Assembly (NCBI GenBank): GCA_023701285.1
Contig: JAMPXH010000006.1
Span: 1 to 64,000, forward strand
Source: Candidatus Didemnitutus sp.
GTDB lineage: Bacteria; Verrucomicrobiota; Verrucomicrobiia; Opitutales; Opitutaceae
Direction of reading: 5' to 3'
DNA length: 64,000 nt
The position numbers were made by a program, and so were the translations under genes. Below, one piece after another: positions 47,404 through 57,042 of this stretch (position 1 is the stretch's first letter; each line of letters starts with the position of its first letter). The notes beneath the pieces are model-generated. The model had not been told where the DNA came from. It saw nothing but the letters and a program-made list of their open reading frames with translations, and searched no databases.

Positions 47404-48714
47404 ATGGCCCCGCCGACCCAGGACCCGCGCCACGCTGCACCCGGCGGCTCCGCCGCGACGGATGTCCTGTTCCGGCGGTGGCAGCGCCGCACCCTGATCG
47501 CCTCGATCGTCGGCTACGCGGGCTATTATTTCGTCCGCAAGAATCTCAGCCTCGCCATGCCGGCGATGGAGCAGGATCTCGGCATCACGAAGTCCGACCT
47601 CGGCCTGTTCCTGACGCTGCACGGGCTGCTCTACGGCCTCTCGAAATTCGCCAACGGTTTCCTCGGCGACCGCGCCAACGCCCGCCACTTCATGGTCGCG
47701 GGCCTGCTGCTCTCCGCAGTCGCGAACGTCGTCTTCGGCTTCAGTTCCGCGGTGTTCCTGCTCGGGTTCGTCTGGGTGGTGAACGGCTGGGTGCAAGGCA
47801 TGGGCTTCCCGCCCTGCGCGCGGCTGATGACGCACTGGTTCCACCCGCGCGAACTCGCCACGAAGATGTCCATCTGGAACACCTCGCACTCGATCGGCGC
47901 CGCGCTCGTCGTGGTGCTGTGCGGCTATCTCGTGACCTTCGGCTGGCGCTGGTGCTTCTTCGGCCCGGCGCTGGTCGCCAGCGCGATCGCCGCGTATCTG
48001 TGGTTCGCGCTGCGCGACACGCCGAGTTCGGTCGGCTTGCCCGAGATCCGCGTCGCCACGGCCGATGGCGCTTCGCACGACGCGCCGCCGGCGGATTTCC
48101 GGCGCTTCGTGCGCCAGCAGGTTTTTGCCAATCCTTACATCTGGGTTTTGGCGTTCGCCAATTTCTTCGTCTACACGTTCCGCTACGGCGTCCTCGACTG
48201 GGGCCCGACACTGCTCACGCAGTGGAAGGGCGTCTCGCTGCAGCACGCGGGCTGGATGGTGGCGGCGTTCGAGGTCGCGGGCATCGTCGGCATGCTCGTC
48301 ACCGGCTGGCTGACCGACCGGGTGTTCGGCGGCCGCGGGGCGCGCATGTGCCTTTGCGCGATGGCACTCGCCGGCGTGTGCCTGCTGGCGTTCTGGAAAC
48401 TCCACACCGGCTCGACCGCGCTCTCGACGCTCCTGCTCGGCGGCGCCGGGTTCTTCATCTACGGCCCGCAGGCGCTGATCGGCATCACCGCAGCCAACCT
48501 CGCCACCAAGCACGCGGCGGGCACGGCCGTCGGCTTCACGGGCCTGTTCGGCTACCTGAGCACGATCGTCTCCGGCTGGGGCCTCGGCACCTTGGTGCAA
48601 TACCACGGCTGGAACGTCGCGCTGGCCGGCCTCGTCGGCGTCGCCGCAGTCGGCACGGCGCTATTCGCCCTCGCCTGGCGGGCCAAGGCCCACGGCTACG
48701 GCACCCTCTCCTGA
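47404..48714 (+). CDS. MFS transporter, organophosphate:phosphate antiporter type (GlpT/UhpC-like)
   Basis: 'IASIVGYAGYYFVRKNLSLAMPAMEQDLGITKSDLGLFLTLHGLLYGLSKFANGFLGDRANARHFMVAGL...RYGVLDWGPTLLTQWKG'. Confidence 0.9.
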   Translation: MAPPTQDPRHAAPGGSAATDVLFRRWQRRTLIASIVGYAGYYFVRKNLSLAMPAMEQDLGITKSDLGLFLTLHGLLYGLSKFANGFLGDRANARHFMVAGLLLSAVANVVFGFSSAVFLLGFVWVVNGWVQGMGFPPCARLMTHWFHPRELATKMSIWNTSHSIGAALVVVLCGYLVTFGWRWCFFGPALVASAIAAYLWFALRDTPSSVGLPEIRVATADGASHDAPPADFRRFVRQQVFANPYIWVLAFANFFVYTFRYGVLDWGPTLLTQWKGVSLQHAGWMVAAFEVAGIVGMLVTGWLTDRVFGGRGARMCLCAMALAGVCLLAFWKLHTGSTALSTLLLGGAGFFIYGPQALIGITAANLATKHAAGTAVGFTGLFGYLSTIVSGWGLGTLVQYHGWNVALAGLVGVAAVGTALFALAWRAKAHGYGTLS

Positions 48715-48724
48715 GCTTCTTTCC

Positions 48725-49609
48725 ATGTCCGCCTCCGCTTCCCCTTCCGCCTCCCTCACCTCCTTGCTCACGCCCGCGCTGGCCGAGCGGCTCCGCCGCA
48801 TCCGCCATGTCGCGCTCGACATGGACGGCACGCTCTACAAGGGCGGCACGCTCTTCCCGTGCACGCCGCCGTTCCTCGCGCAGATGCGGCAGGCGGGCAT
48901 CGGCTACACGTTCCTGACGAACAACCCGTCGAAAAGCATCGCCGACTACGTGGCGCATCTCGGACGCCTGGGCCTCGCCGCCCAACCCGGCGATCTCTAC
49001 ACCACCGTGCAGGCGACCCTCGAGCACCTGCGCACCCACCGGCCCGGGGCGCGACACCTCTTCGTGCTCGGCACCGCGAGCATGTTGGCGGAGTTCACCG
49101 CGGCCGGTTACACGCTCGCCACCGACTCGCCCGAAGATGAACCCGACGCCGTGGTCGTCGGCTTCGACCTCACGCTCACCTACCCGCGCGCCTGCCGCGC
49201 CGCGTGGTGGATCAGCCGCGGAAAACCCTTCATCGCCACCAACCCCGACCGCGTCTGCCCCACGGATCAACCGACCGTGCTCATCGACTGCGGCTCGATC
49301 TGCGCCATGATCGAGCAGGCGAGCGGCCGCGCCCCCGACATTGTGCTCGGCAAACCCGACCCGACGATGCTCGCCGGCATCCTCCGCCACCACCGCCTCG
49401 AGCCCGGACAGGTCGCGATGGTCGGCGACCGCATCTACACCGACATGCTCATGGCGCGCCGCGCCGGTGCGCTCGGCGTGCTCGTGCTCAGCGGCGAAGC
49501 CACCGCGGAGGATGCCCGCCAAGCCAACCCGCCGCCCGACCTCGTCGTGCCGAGCCTCGCCGAGTTCGGCGCCCTGCTCGCCCAAGCCCGCCAAGGCGCC
49601 TCCGCCTGA
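48725..49609 (+). CDS. HAD-IIA (NagD/AraL-type) phosphatase
   Basis: 'IRHVALDMDGTLYKGGTLFPCTPPFLAQMRQAGIGYTFLTNNPSKS', 'KPDPTMLAGILRHHRLEPGQVAMVGDRIYTDMLMARRAGA'. Confidence 0.9.
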   Translation: MSASASPSASLTSLLTPALAERLRRIRHVALDMDGTLYKGGTLFPCTPPFLAQMRQAGIGYTFLTNNPSKSIADYVAHLGRLGLAAQPGDLYTTVQATLEHLRTHRPGARHLFVLGTASMLAEFTAAGYTLATDSPEDEPDAVVVGFDLTLTYPRACRAAWWISRGKPFIATNPDRVCPTDQPTVLIDCGSICAMIEQASGRAPDIVLGKPDPTMLAGILRHHRLEPGQVAMVGDRIYTDMLMARRAGALGVLVLSGEATAEDARQANPPPDLVVPSLAEFGALLAQARQGASA

Positions 49610-49647
49610 AACGACTCACCCGCTCACCTGTTTCCCTCCCTTTTGCC

Positions 49648-51126
49648 ATGAAAGCCTCAACTCCTCGTCAACGTTCAGAAGTATTGCAGCGCCTCGCTGC
49701 CGAGCCGCTCGACCTGCTGGTCGTCGGTGGCGGCATCGTCGGCAGCGGCATCGCCCGCGACGCCGCCATGCGGGGCCTGCGCACGGGGCTCGTCGACCGC
49801 TACGACTTCGCCTTCGGCACCAGCAGCCGCTCCAGCCGCCTGCTCCACGGCGGCCTGCGCTACCTCGAGCAGGGCCGCGTCGGCCTCGTGCGCGAGGCGA
49901 GCCTCGAGAAGAAGGTCGTCCGCCACATCGCGCCGCACCTCGCCCAGCCGCTCGGCTTCGTCTTCCCCGCCTACCAACGCGCCGGGCGCCCGCTCTGGCA
50001 GTTGCGCATCGGCGTGAAACTCTACGACCTGCTCTGCAGCGGCCGGAATTTCCAACCCTCGCGCGGCTTCAACACCCGGGAGACGCTCGGCATGCTCCCG
50101 CAACTCAGCCCCGAAGGCCTGCTCGGCGCCGTCCGCTACTCGGACGCGCTGACCAATGACGCCCGCCTCGTGATCGACACGATCCGCTCCGCCGCCCTCC
50201 ACGGCGCCGACGTGGCCAACCGCGTGGAATTCATCACCGCCGAACGGCACGGCGACACCTGGGTCTGCCAGCTGCGCGACCACCTCACCGCGACGCCGTT
50301 CATGGTCCGCACGCGCACCATCATCAACGCCACCGGCCCGTGGGCCCCGCAGATCCCGCACAGCACCGTGAAGCTGCGCCTCAGCAAGGGCATCCACCTC
50401 GTCGTCGAGCGCTCGCGCCTCCCTGTCGGCGAGGACGCCGTCGTCATCACCGAGGGAAAGCGCATCCTCTTCGTCATCCCCTGGGGCGAGCGCGTCATCG
50501 TCGGCACGACCGACACCGACTACACCGCGCGCCCCGAGGACGTCGCGGTGAACCCCGAGGACATCGCCTATGTGCTGCGCACGGTGAACGAGGCCTTCCC
50601 GTCCCTGCGGCTCGGCCGCGCCGACATCCTCAGTTCCTGGGCCGGGTTGCGCGCGCTCATCGCCAACCCCGACGGCACGCCCTCCGACATCTCGCGCGCC
50701 CACGAGATCCGCCTCAACGAGCCGGGCTGGTGGGATGTCTCCGGCGGCAAGCTCACGACCTACCGCCTCATGGCCGAGCAAACCGTCGACCGCATCCTCC
50801 GCTACCTCGGCCGCCCGAAGGGCGTGTGCCGCACCGCCGCCGAGCCGCTCCTGCCGACCGAGGCCGACGCGTGCTACAGCAACATCGTGCCGCCCGACTT
50901 CTCGCGCGACGCCGTCGTCCACTACGTCCAGCACGAGTGGGCCCTCTCGCTCACCGACGTGTTCGTGCGCCGCACCTCGTGGCATTACTACCACCGCGAC
51001 GCCGCCGCGAAGGCCGAACAGGTCGCCACCTGGATGGCCGAGCTCTGCGGCTGGTCCGACCAACGCCGCCGCGAGGAACTTGCCGCGTATCACCGCGCCA
51101 CCGAGATCGTCGCCAGCGCCGCCTGA
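49648..51126 (+). CDS. glpD: Glycerol-3-phosphate dehydrogenase
   Basis: 'LLVVGGGIVGSGIARDAAMRGLRTGLVDRYDFAFGTSSRSSRLLHGGLRYLEQGRVGLVREASLEKKVVRHIAPHL...GTTDTDY...GGKLTTYRLMAEQTVD'. Confidence 0.93.
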   Translation: MKASTPRQRSEVLQRLAAEPLDLLVVGGGIVGSGIARDAAMRGLRTGLVDRYDFAFGTSSRSSRLLHGGLRYLEQGRVGLVREASLEKKVVRHIAPHLAQPLGFVFPAYQRAGRPLWQLRIGVKLYDLLCSGRNFQPSRGFNTRETLGMLPQLSPEGLLGAVRYSDALTNDARLVIDTIRSAALHGADVANRVEFITAERHGDTWVCQLRDHLTATPFMVRTRTIINATGPWAPQIPHSTVKLRLSKGIHLVVERSRLPVGEDAVVITEGKRILFVIPWGERVIVGTTDTDYTARPEDVAVNPEDIAYVLRTVNEAFPSLRLGRADILSSWAGLRALIANPDGTPSDISRAHEIRLNEPGWWDVSGGKLTTYRLMAEQTVDRILRYLGRPKGVCRTAAEPLLPTEADACYSNIVPPDFSRDAVVHYVQHEWALSLTDVFVRRTSWHYYHRDAAAKAEQVATWMAELCGWSDQRRREELAAYHRATEIVASAA

Positions 51127-51170
51127 CCGGCACCTTGCCCGCCCACCCACCGCCGCGAACGCCACCGCCC

Positions 51171-52832
51171 ATGAAAACCTCCGCCCTCCTCTGTGTGCTC
51201 GCGCTCGGCGCCGCACCGGCGTTCGCGGCGACTCCGCCCGCTGCACCTCCGCGCCTCGCCGTCGTCATCACCGTCGACCAGCTGCGTGCCGATTACCTGA
51301 CCCGCTTCCGGCCCTTCTTCGGGCCGGACGGCTTCAACCGCCTGCTCGCCGGCGGCGCGGTCTTCACGGATGCGCACTACCGCCACTCCGTCACGCTCAC
51401 CGCGCCGGGCCATGCGTCGATCCTCTCCGGCGTCTTCGCCGAGACGCACGGCGTCATCGCCAACTCGTGGCTCGATCGCAGCAGCTGGCAGGTGATCAAC
51501 TCCGTCGAAGACACCGCATCGCCGCTCGTGGGCACGACGGCGCCGTATTCGCCGGGCAACATCATCGCCCGCAAGGCCGGACGTTCGCCGAAGAACTTCC
51601 GCGCCACCACGGTCGGCGATCAGCTGAAGCTGCGCCGGGGCGCGACCTCGCGCGTCGTCTCCGTCTCGAACAAGGACCGCGCCGCGATCCTGCTCGGCGG
51701 CAAACTCGCCGACCAAGCCTATTGGGTGGAGAAGGGCGTCTTCGTGACCTCGCGCCATTACCGCGAGCAGCTCCCGGATTGGGCCGCCGCCTTCAACGAG
51801 CGCCACGCCGCCGCCAAGCTCCACGGCGCCACCTGGGAGCGCCTGCTCGACGCCTCGCTCTACGACGCCGTGCAGGGCCCCGACGACGCCCCGGGCGAGA
51901 GCGATGCCCACGGTCTCGCGCGAACCTTCCCGAAGACGGTCGACGGCGGCCGCCGCGAACTCTCGAACCGCTTCTTCAACGCCTTCGACGTGACGCCATT
52001 CGCCACCGAGATGCTCGGCGCCTTCGCCGAGCTCGCCCTGCAGGAGGAGAAACTCGGCCACCATGCCACCACCGATCTCTTCTGCGTCAGCTTCTCGCAG
52101 ATCGACACCGCCGGCCACGCCTACGGCCCCGACAGCCACGAGATCATGGACTCGATGGTCCGCCTCGACCGCGTCCTCGCGCGTTTGCTCGCTGCGCTCG
52201 ATCGCGCGGTCGGCCTTTCGAATTGCCTGATCGTGCTCACCGCCGACCACGGCGTGTGCCCGCTGCCGGAGCGCGTGCAAGCCGCACATCCCGGCCTGCC
52301 GGCGGCCCGCTATTCCCTCACGGAGCTGGAAGGCGCCGTGCAGCGCACGCTCGACGCCACCTTCGGCCCCCTGCCCGACGGCGAGATCTGGTTCACGCGC
52401 AACAACACGAATTTTCACCTGCGCGCCTCCGCGCTGAAGCTGAAACAACTCGCCGCCGCGGACGTCGCCCGGGTCGTGCGCGATGCGCTGCTCCAGACCG
52501 AGCCGGTCGCACGGGCCTTCACGGCGGAGGAGATCCGCGCCTTCCCCGCCGAGGGCGATTCGCTCGAGGCCATGGTCCGCCGCAGCCATCACCCGGAGAT
52601 CAGCGGCGAGGTTTTCTACACGACGAAACCGTATTACTTCGTCCGCGAGGACGGCGCCGCCCACGGCAGCCCGCACAATTACGACACGCACGTGCCGCTC
52701 ATCTGGTTCGGCGCCGGCATCGCGCCCGGGGAGCATCCCCGCCGCGTCGGCATCGACGACATCGCCCCGACCTTGTCCGCTCTCCTGCAAATCCCGGCAC
52801 CGCCCGAAGCCCGCGGACGCCGGCTCTTCTGA
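51171..52832 (+). CDS. Alkaline phosphatase family protein (PafA-like), exported
   Basis: 'LAVVITVDQLRADYLTRFRPFFGPDGFNRLLAGGAVFTDAHYRHSVTLTAPGHASILSGVFAETHGVIANSWLDR', 'SFSQIDTAGHAYGPDSHEIMD', 'VLTADHGVCPLPE'. Confidence 0.92.
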   Translation: MKTSALLCVLALGAAPAFAATPPAAPPRLAVVITVDQLRADYLTRFRPFFGPDGFNRLLAGGAVFTDAHYRHSVTLTAPGHASILSGVFAETHGVIANSWLDRSSWQVINSVEDTASPLVGTTAPYSPGNIIARKAGRSPKNFRATTVGDQLKLRRGATSRVVSVSNKDRAAILLGGKLADQAYWVEKGVFVTSRHYREQLPDWAAAFNERHAAAKLHGATWERLLDASLYDAVQGPDDAPGESDAHGLARTFPKTVDGGRRELSNRFFNAFDVTPFATEMLGAFAELALQEEKLGHHATTDLFCVSFSQIDTAGHAYGPDSHEIMDSMVRLDRVLARLLAALDRAVGLSNCLIVLTADHGVCPLPERVQAAHPGLPAARYSLTELEGAVQRTLDATFGPLPDGEIWFTRNNTNFHLRASALKLKQLAAADVARVVRDALLQTEPVARAFTAEEIRAFPAEGDSLEAMVRRSHHPEISGEVFYTTKPYYFVREDGAAHGSPHNYDTHVPLIWFGAGIAPGEHPRRVGIDDIAPTLSALLQIPAPPEARGRRLF

Positions 52833-52882
52833 GCGCGCCTTCACCCCGCGCACCGGCCGCGCTCCCGTCCCCTTCGGTTACC

Positions 52883-53914
52883 ATGTCGCACGCTGCTCCC
52901 GCTCTCGCTTCGCGCTCGCGGCGCCGTTTCCTCCGGCAACTCGGGGCGCTCGCCGGACTGCCTCTGTTGTCGCGTCCGGCCTGGGCGGCCGACCCCGCCC
53001 CGATCCGGCCGCGCCCGCTGCGCTCGCCCGATTCGCTCAAGATCGTCACCGCCAACCTGCGCGAAACGAAGGACGAGGATTACGAAACCGGCAACGGTTG
53101 GACGCAGCGCCGCGAACTCTGCCGCGACATCCTGCTCGCGCAACACGCCCAGCTCTTCTGCTTCCAGGAGTGCCGTCTCGCGCAGCTCGCCTACTTCAAG
53201 CGCTTCTTCGCGGACCACGAGTGGTTCGGCCTCGCCAACCTGCGTCCCGGCAAGACCGAGGAGCCTTCCAACGCGATCCTCTACTCGACCGCACGCTTCG
53301 CCCGCATCGACGCCGGCGGCTTCTGGCTGTCGGAGACGCCGCAGGTGCGCAGCTCGCGCTCGTGGGACACCGCCGCCCCGCGCTTCGTCAATTGGGTGCG
53401 CCTGCGCGACCGCCGCGCCGACCGCGAACTGCTCGTGTGGAACACGCACCTCGACTACCACAGTCGCATCGCGCGCGAGAATTCCTGCCTCCTGCTCGCC
53501 CAAGCCGCGCAGAAATTCCCCGCCGACCTGCCGCAACTCCTCACCGGCGACATGAACGCCCGCGGCACGCCGATGCGCACGCGTCGCATCATTGAGAACG
53601 GCAAGACCGTCCGCACCGAACCGATCGAAAACCCGCCGCCGCGCTCGCGCGCAATCCAGAACCTCCTTGATGGCGGCTGGATCGACACCTACGCCGAACG
53701 CCACGGCGACGGCGAACCGGGCCTGACCGCGCATCAATTCCGCGGCGAGGAATTCGCCGCCACCGAACAGGGTCAGGCGCGCACCAAGATCGACTACATC
53801 TTCCGCCGCGGCCCGCTGGAGACGCTCGACGCCGAAATCATCCGCGATCACCGGGCCGGGCGCTACCCGAGCGACCACTACTTCGTCTCCGCGGAGCTGG
53901 CCTACCGGACGTAG
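52883..53914 (+). CDS. Tat-exported EEP-family hydrolase, paralog of 29780-30736 product
   Basis: 'SRSRRRFLRQLGALAGLPLLS', 'KIVTANLRETKDEDYETGNGWTQRRELCRDILLAQ', 'FQECRLAQ', 'LTGDMNARGTP', 'YPSDHYFVSAEL'. Confidence 0.88.
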   Translation: MSHAAPALASRSRRRFLRQLGALAGLPLLSRPAWAADPAPIRPRPLRSPDSLKIVTANLRETKDEDYETGNGWTQRRELCRDILLAQHAQLFCFQECRLAQLAYFKRFFADHEWFGLANLRPGKTEEPSNAILYSTARFARIDAGGFWLSETPQVRSSRSWDTAAPRFVNWVRLRDRRADRELLVWNTHLDYHSRIARENSCLLLAQAAQKFPADLPQLLTGDMNARGTPMRTRRIIENGKTVRTEPIENPPPRSRAIQNLLDGGWIDTYAERHGDGEPGLTAHQFRGEEFAATEQGQARTKIDYIFRRGPLETLDAEIIRDHRAGRYPSDHYFVSAELAYRT

Positions 53915-54363
53915 CCTCGGCATCGCGCGCCGCCGCGGCGAATCAGAATCTCCACGCGCGCGGGCCCGGCGAGAGGCCAGGCGAGTCCTCCGCATGGGAG
54001 GAATGACCAGCGGCTCGGCGGGGACGACTCGCCCCACCTGCGGGCCGCCGGTGGTGGTTTCACTCGGCGATTCGCCACCATCGGCTCTTGGCCGCGTCGC
54101 GCCTTACCCTCGACCTCTCGCATCGCGGGAGCACTCAGGCGCGGCTTGCCACCGCGGCCCGGCATGGCCAACTAACCGAACATTTCGGTCTTTTTCTCCA
54201 ATCATCCACGCTTCTGCTTCGGGACGTTTTGGAACTCGATGGTCCGGCTGCCCTTTCCCCTTTCGCCTTCCCCTTGATGCCTTGAGCGACACCGCGCCTC
54301 CGCGCGAGCTCCGCTCATTCCCCATTCCTTTCATCGCTGCCTGCACTGGCCCGCTTTCTCCCC

Positions 54364-56397
54364 ATGAAATCCCTTCCTCCCCTGCCGCGCATCTTGCTCT
54401 GGATCGCCGTCGCCTTGCTCGGCGCCGGCTCGCTCGCGGTGCTGGCGCTGTCGCGCGGCGAACCGGTGAGCGCGCTGTGGATGGTCGTCGCCTCCGTGTG
54501 CGTCTTCGCCATCGCGTATCGCTTTCACTCGGCCTGGCTCATGGCGAAGGTCCTCACGCTCGACGACCTCCGCGCCACGCCGGCCGTGGTGAAGGAGGAC
54601 GGCAAGGACTTCGTGCAGACGAACCGCTGGGTCGTCTTCGGCCACCACTTCGCCGCCATCGCCGGGCCCGGCCCGCTGGTCGGCCCCGTGCTCGCCGCGC
54701 AATTCGGTTTCCTGCCCGGCCTGCTCTGGATCCTCATCGGCGCCACGCTAGGCGGCGCCGTGCACGACTCGATCATCCTGTTCTGCTCCACGCGCCGCGG
54801 CGGCCGCTCGCTCGGGCAGATGGTGCGCGAGGAAGTGGGCCCGTTCGCCGGCATCCTCGCCCTCGTGAGCACGACGGCGATCATGATCATCATCCTCGCC
54901 GTGCTGGCGCTGGTCGTCGTGCGCGCGCTGGCCGAGAGTCCGTGGGGGCTGTTCACCATCCTCGCGACGATCCCGGTGGCGATGGTCATGGGCTCCGCGA
55001 TGCGCTTCACCAAGGTCCACATCGGCATCGTCTCGGCCTTCGGCGTCGGCGGCCTGCTGCTCTCCGTCGTCGGCGGGCAATGGATCCACGGCACCGCGCT
55101 CGAGCATTGGCTCACGCTCGACGGGCGCACGCTCGCGTTCGGCCTCATGGGCTACGGCCTGCTGGCCAGCGTCCTGCCGGTCTGGCTGCTGCTGGCCCCG
55201 CGCGATTACCTCAGCACGTTCATGAAGATCGGCGCCGTCGCGCTGCTCGGCATCGCCATCGTCGTGCTCGCCCCGGAGCTGAAGATGCCCGCGCTGACCC
55301 GCTTCATCGACGGCACGGGCCCGGTCTTCGCCGGGGCGGTGTTCCCCTTCTGCTTCATCACCATCGCGTGCGCGGCGGTGTCGGGCTTCCACGCCATCAT
55401 CTCCTCGGGCACCACGCCCAAGATCATCGCGCGCGAACGAGACATCCGTATCGTCGGCTACGGCGGCATGGTCACGGAGATGCTCGTCGGCGTCATGGCG
55501 CTCATCGCGGCCTGCGTGATGGAGCCGGGCGAGTATTTCGCGATCAACCTCCGCGGCGAGACCGCGGCCGTCACCGCGCAGGTCACCGCCATGGGCTTCC
55601 CCGTCACGGTGGAGCAGATGGACCAGCTCGCCGCCGACGTCGGCGAGAAGACCATGGTCGGCCGCACCGGCGGCGCGCCGACCTTCGCGGTCGGCATGGC
55701 GCACATGTTCGCCGGCGTGCTCGGCAGCAAGGCCGCGCTCGCGCTGTGGTATCACTTCGCGATCATGTTCGAGGCCTTGTTCATCCTCACCACGATTGAT
55801 GCCGGCACGCGCGTCGGGCGCTTCCTGATGCAGGATCTGCTCGGCCTCGCATGGAAGCCGCTCGGCCGCACCGATTCGACGCTGGGCAACTGGGTGGCGA
55901 GCCTCGTCTTCGTCGCGGCGTGGGGCTACTTCCTCTACCAGGGCGTGGTCGACCCGCTCGGCGGCATCAACTCGCTCTGGCCCATCTTCGGCGTCGCGAA
56001 CCAGCTGCTCGCCGTCATCGCCCTCGCGCTCGGCACCACCGTGCTGCTCAAGATGGGCCGTCAGCGTTACCTCTGGGTGCCGCTGCTGCCGCTCACCTGG
56101 CTGCTCGCCGTCACCATGACCGCCGGCTGGCAGAAGATCTTCAGCGCCGACCCGCGCCTCGGCTTCCTCAGCGCCGCCGCACAATACCGGGAGAAGATCA
56201 CCGCCGGCGGCTCGCCCGAGCAACTCGCGCAGTGGCAGCACCTCGCCGCCAACCAATACGTGAACACCGCCGTCACCGCGACGTTCCTCGTGCTCGTGCT
56301 GCTCATCGTGCTCACCTCGGTGCGCAAGTGGTGGCAACTCCTCTCCGGCCGCACCACCGCCACGCTCCACGAGGACGCCTACGTGCCGGTGCGGTAG
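54364..56397 (+). CDS. cstA: Carbon starvation protein CstA family transporter
   Basis: 'TPAVVKEDGKDFVQTNRWVVFGHHFAAIAGPGPLVGPVLAAQFGFLPGLLWILIGATLGGAVHDSIILFCSTRRGGRSLGQMV'. Confidence 0.93.
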   Translation: MKSLPPLPRILLWIAVALLGAGSLAVLALSRGEPVSALWMVVASVCVFAIAYRFHSAWLMAKVLTLDDLRATPAVVKEDGKDFVQTNRWVVFGHHFAAIAGPGPLVGPVLAAQFGFLPGLLWILIGATLGGAVHDSIILFCSTRRGGRSLGQMVREEVGPFAGILALVSTTAIMIIILAVLALVVVRALAESPWGLFTILATIPVAMVMGSAMRFTKVHIGIVSAFGVGGLLLSVVGGQWIHGTALEHWLTLDGRTLAFGLMGYGLLASVLPVWLLLAPRDYLSTFMKIGAVALLGIAIVVLAPELKMPALTRFIDGTGPVFAGAVFPFCFITIACAAVSGFHAIISSGTTPKIIARERDIRIVGYGGMVTEMLVGVMALIAACVMEPGEYFAINLRGETAAVTAQVTAMGFPVTVEQMDQLAADVGEKTMVGRTGGAPTFAVGMAHMFAGVLGSKAALALWYHFAIMFEALFILTTIDAGTRVGRFLMQDLLGLAWKPLGRTDSTLGNWVASLVFVAAWGYFLYQGVVDPLGGINSLWPIFGVANQLLAVIALALGTTVLLKMGRQRYLWVPLLPLTWLLAVTMTAGWQKIFSADPRLGFLSAAAQYREKITAGGSPEQLAQWQHLAANQYVNTAVTATFLVLVLLIVLTSVRKWWQLLSGRTTATLHEDAYVPVR

Positions 56398-56408
56398 GAT
56401 ACTTTGGT

Positions 56409-56903
56409 TCAACCAAGCCGGTTTATAACCTGCGTGGCAATAAGACCGCAGTTTGCGGGATATTTCGCTTTTCGCCTTAACTCAGCGATTATCTGCGACC
56501 ATTTGTCGGCATTGTGGTTTTCATGAGATACTTTTTCATCAAAAGTTCCTACCACGAAAAATAGCATCGGCTCTTCAGTAAGATAGGCCACTGGCCAGAG
56601 GCTTATTTCACTGCCAGTTCTGAGTATTGAATTACCCAGCACCTTTCCGTCTGGGTAGCGTGCCTTGAGCTTGTCAGGTGAAATTTCTGCCAAACTGGCC
56701 ACGTCCTTCACCCAAGCGATGCCGGATTCTGCAACGACAATCTCCCCGTTCCGCCAATCTTGACCTGCTGCGTCATCCTGAAGCACGAATACCTCGCCCT
56801 TAAAATTATTGGGTAGAACCAGAACTGGGAGCCCTTTGCTAAGTATAGAATTTGAGCAGGCAGTTGCCAGAAAGGTAAACCAGATGATGAGTAGGAGTCG
56901 CAT
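56409..56903 (-). CDS. Hypothetical lipoprotein
   Basis: MRLLLIIWFTFLATACSNSIL: signal with lipobox LATAC; start 56901-56903. Confidence 0.6.
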   Translation of the reverse strand: MRLLLIIWFTFLATACSNSILSKGLPVLVLPNNFKGEVFVLQDDAAGQDWRNGEIVVAESGIAWVKDVASLAEISPDKLKARYPDGKVLGNSILRTGSEISLWPVAYLTEEPMLFFVVGTFDEKVSHENHNADKWSQIIAELRRKAKYPANCGLIATQVINRLG

Positions 56904-57042
56904 AATTAGAACTGAGTAGAGGGGAAAGGGCACGAGCTAGCAAGACGCGGGGCTTTTGAAGTCTTCAGGCAACCCGAGCGCAAGCGGCGCGGCAGGTGGG
57001 ACTCTCGCGTGGGCTGGATAAAAACTTCCTCAGCGATTCTTT

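Noticed and set aside
50735-53914. 1059-aa ORF start for the second EEP gene
   Set aside because: Most of it is a frame-shifted shadow of glpD and the PafA-like gene; the real start is ATG 52883 with a Tat signal.
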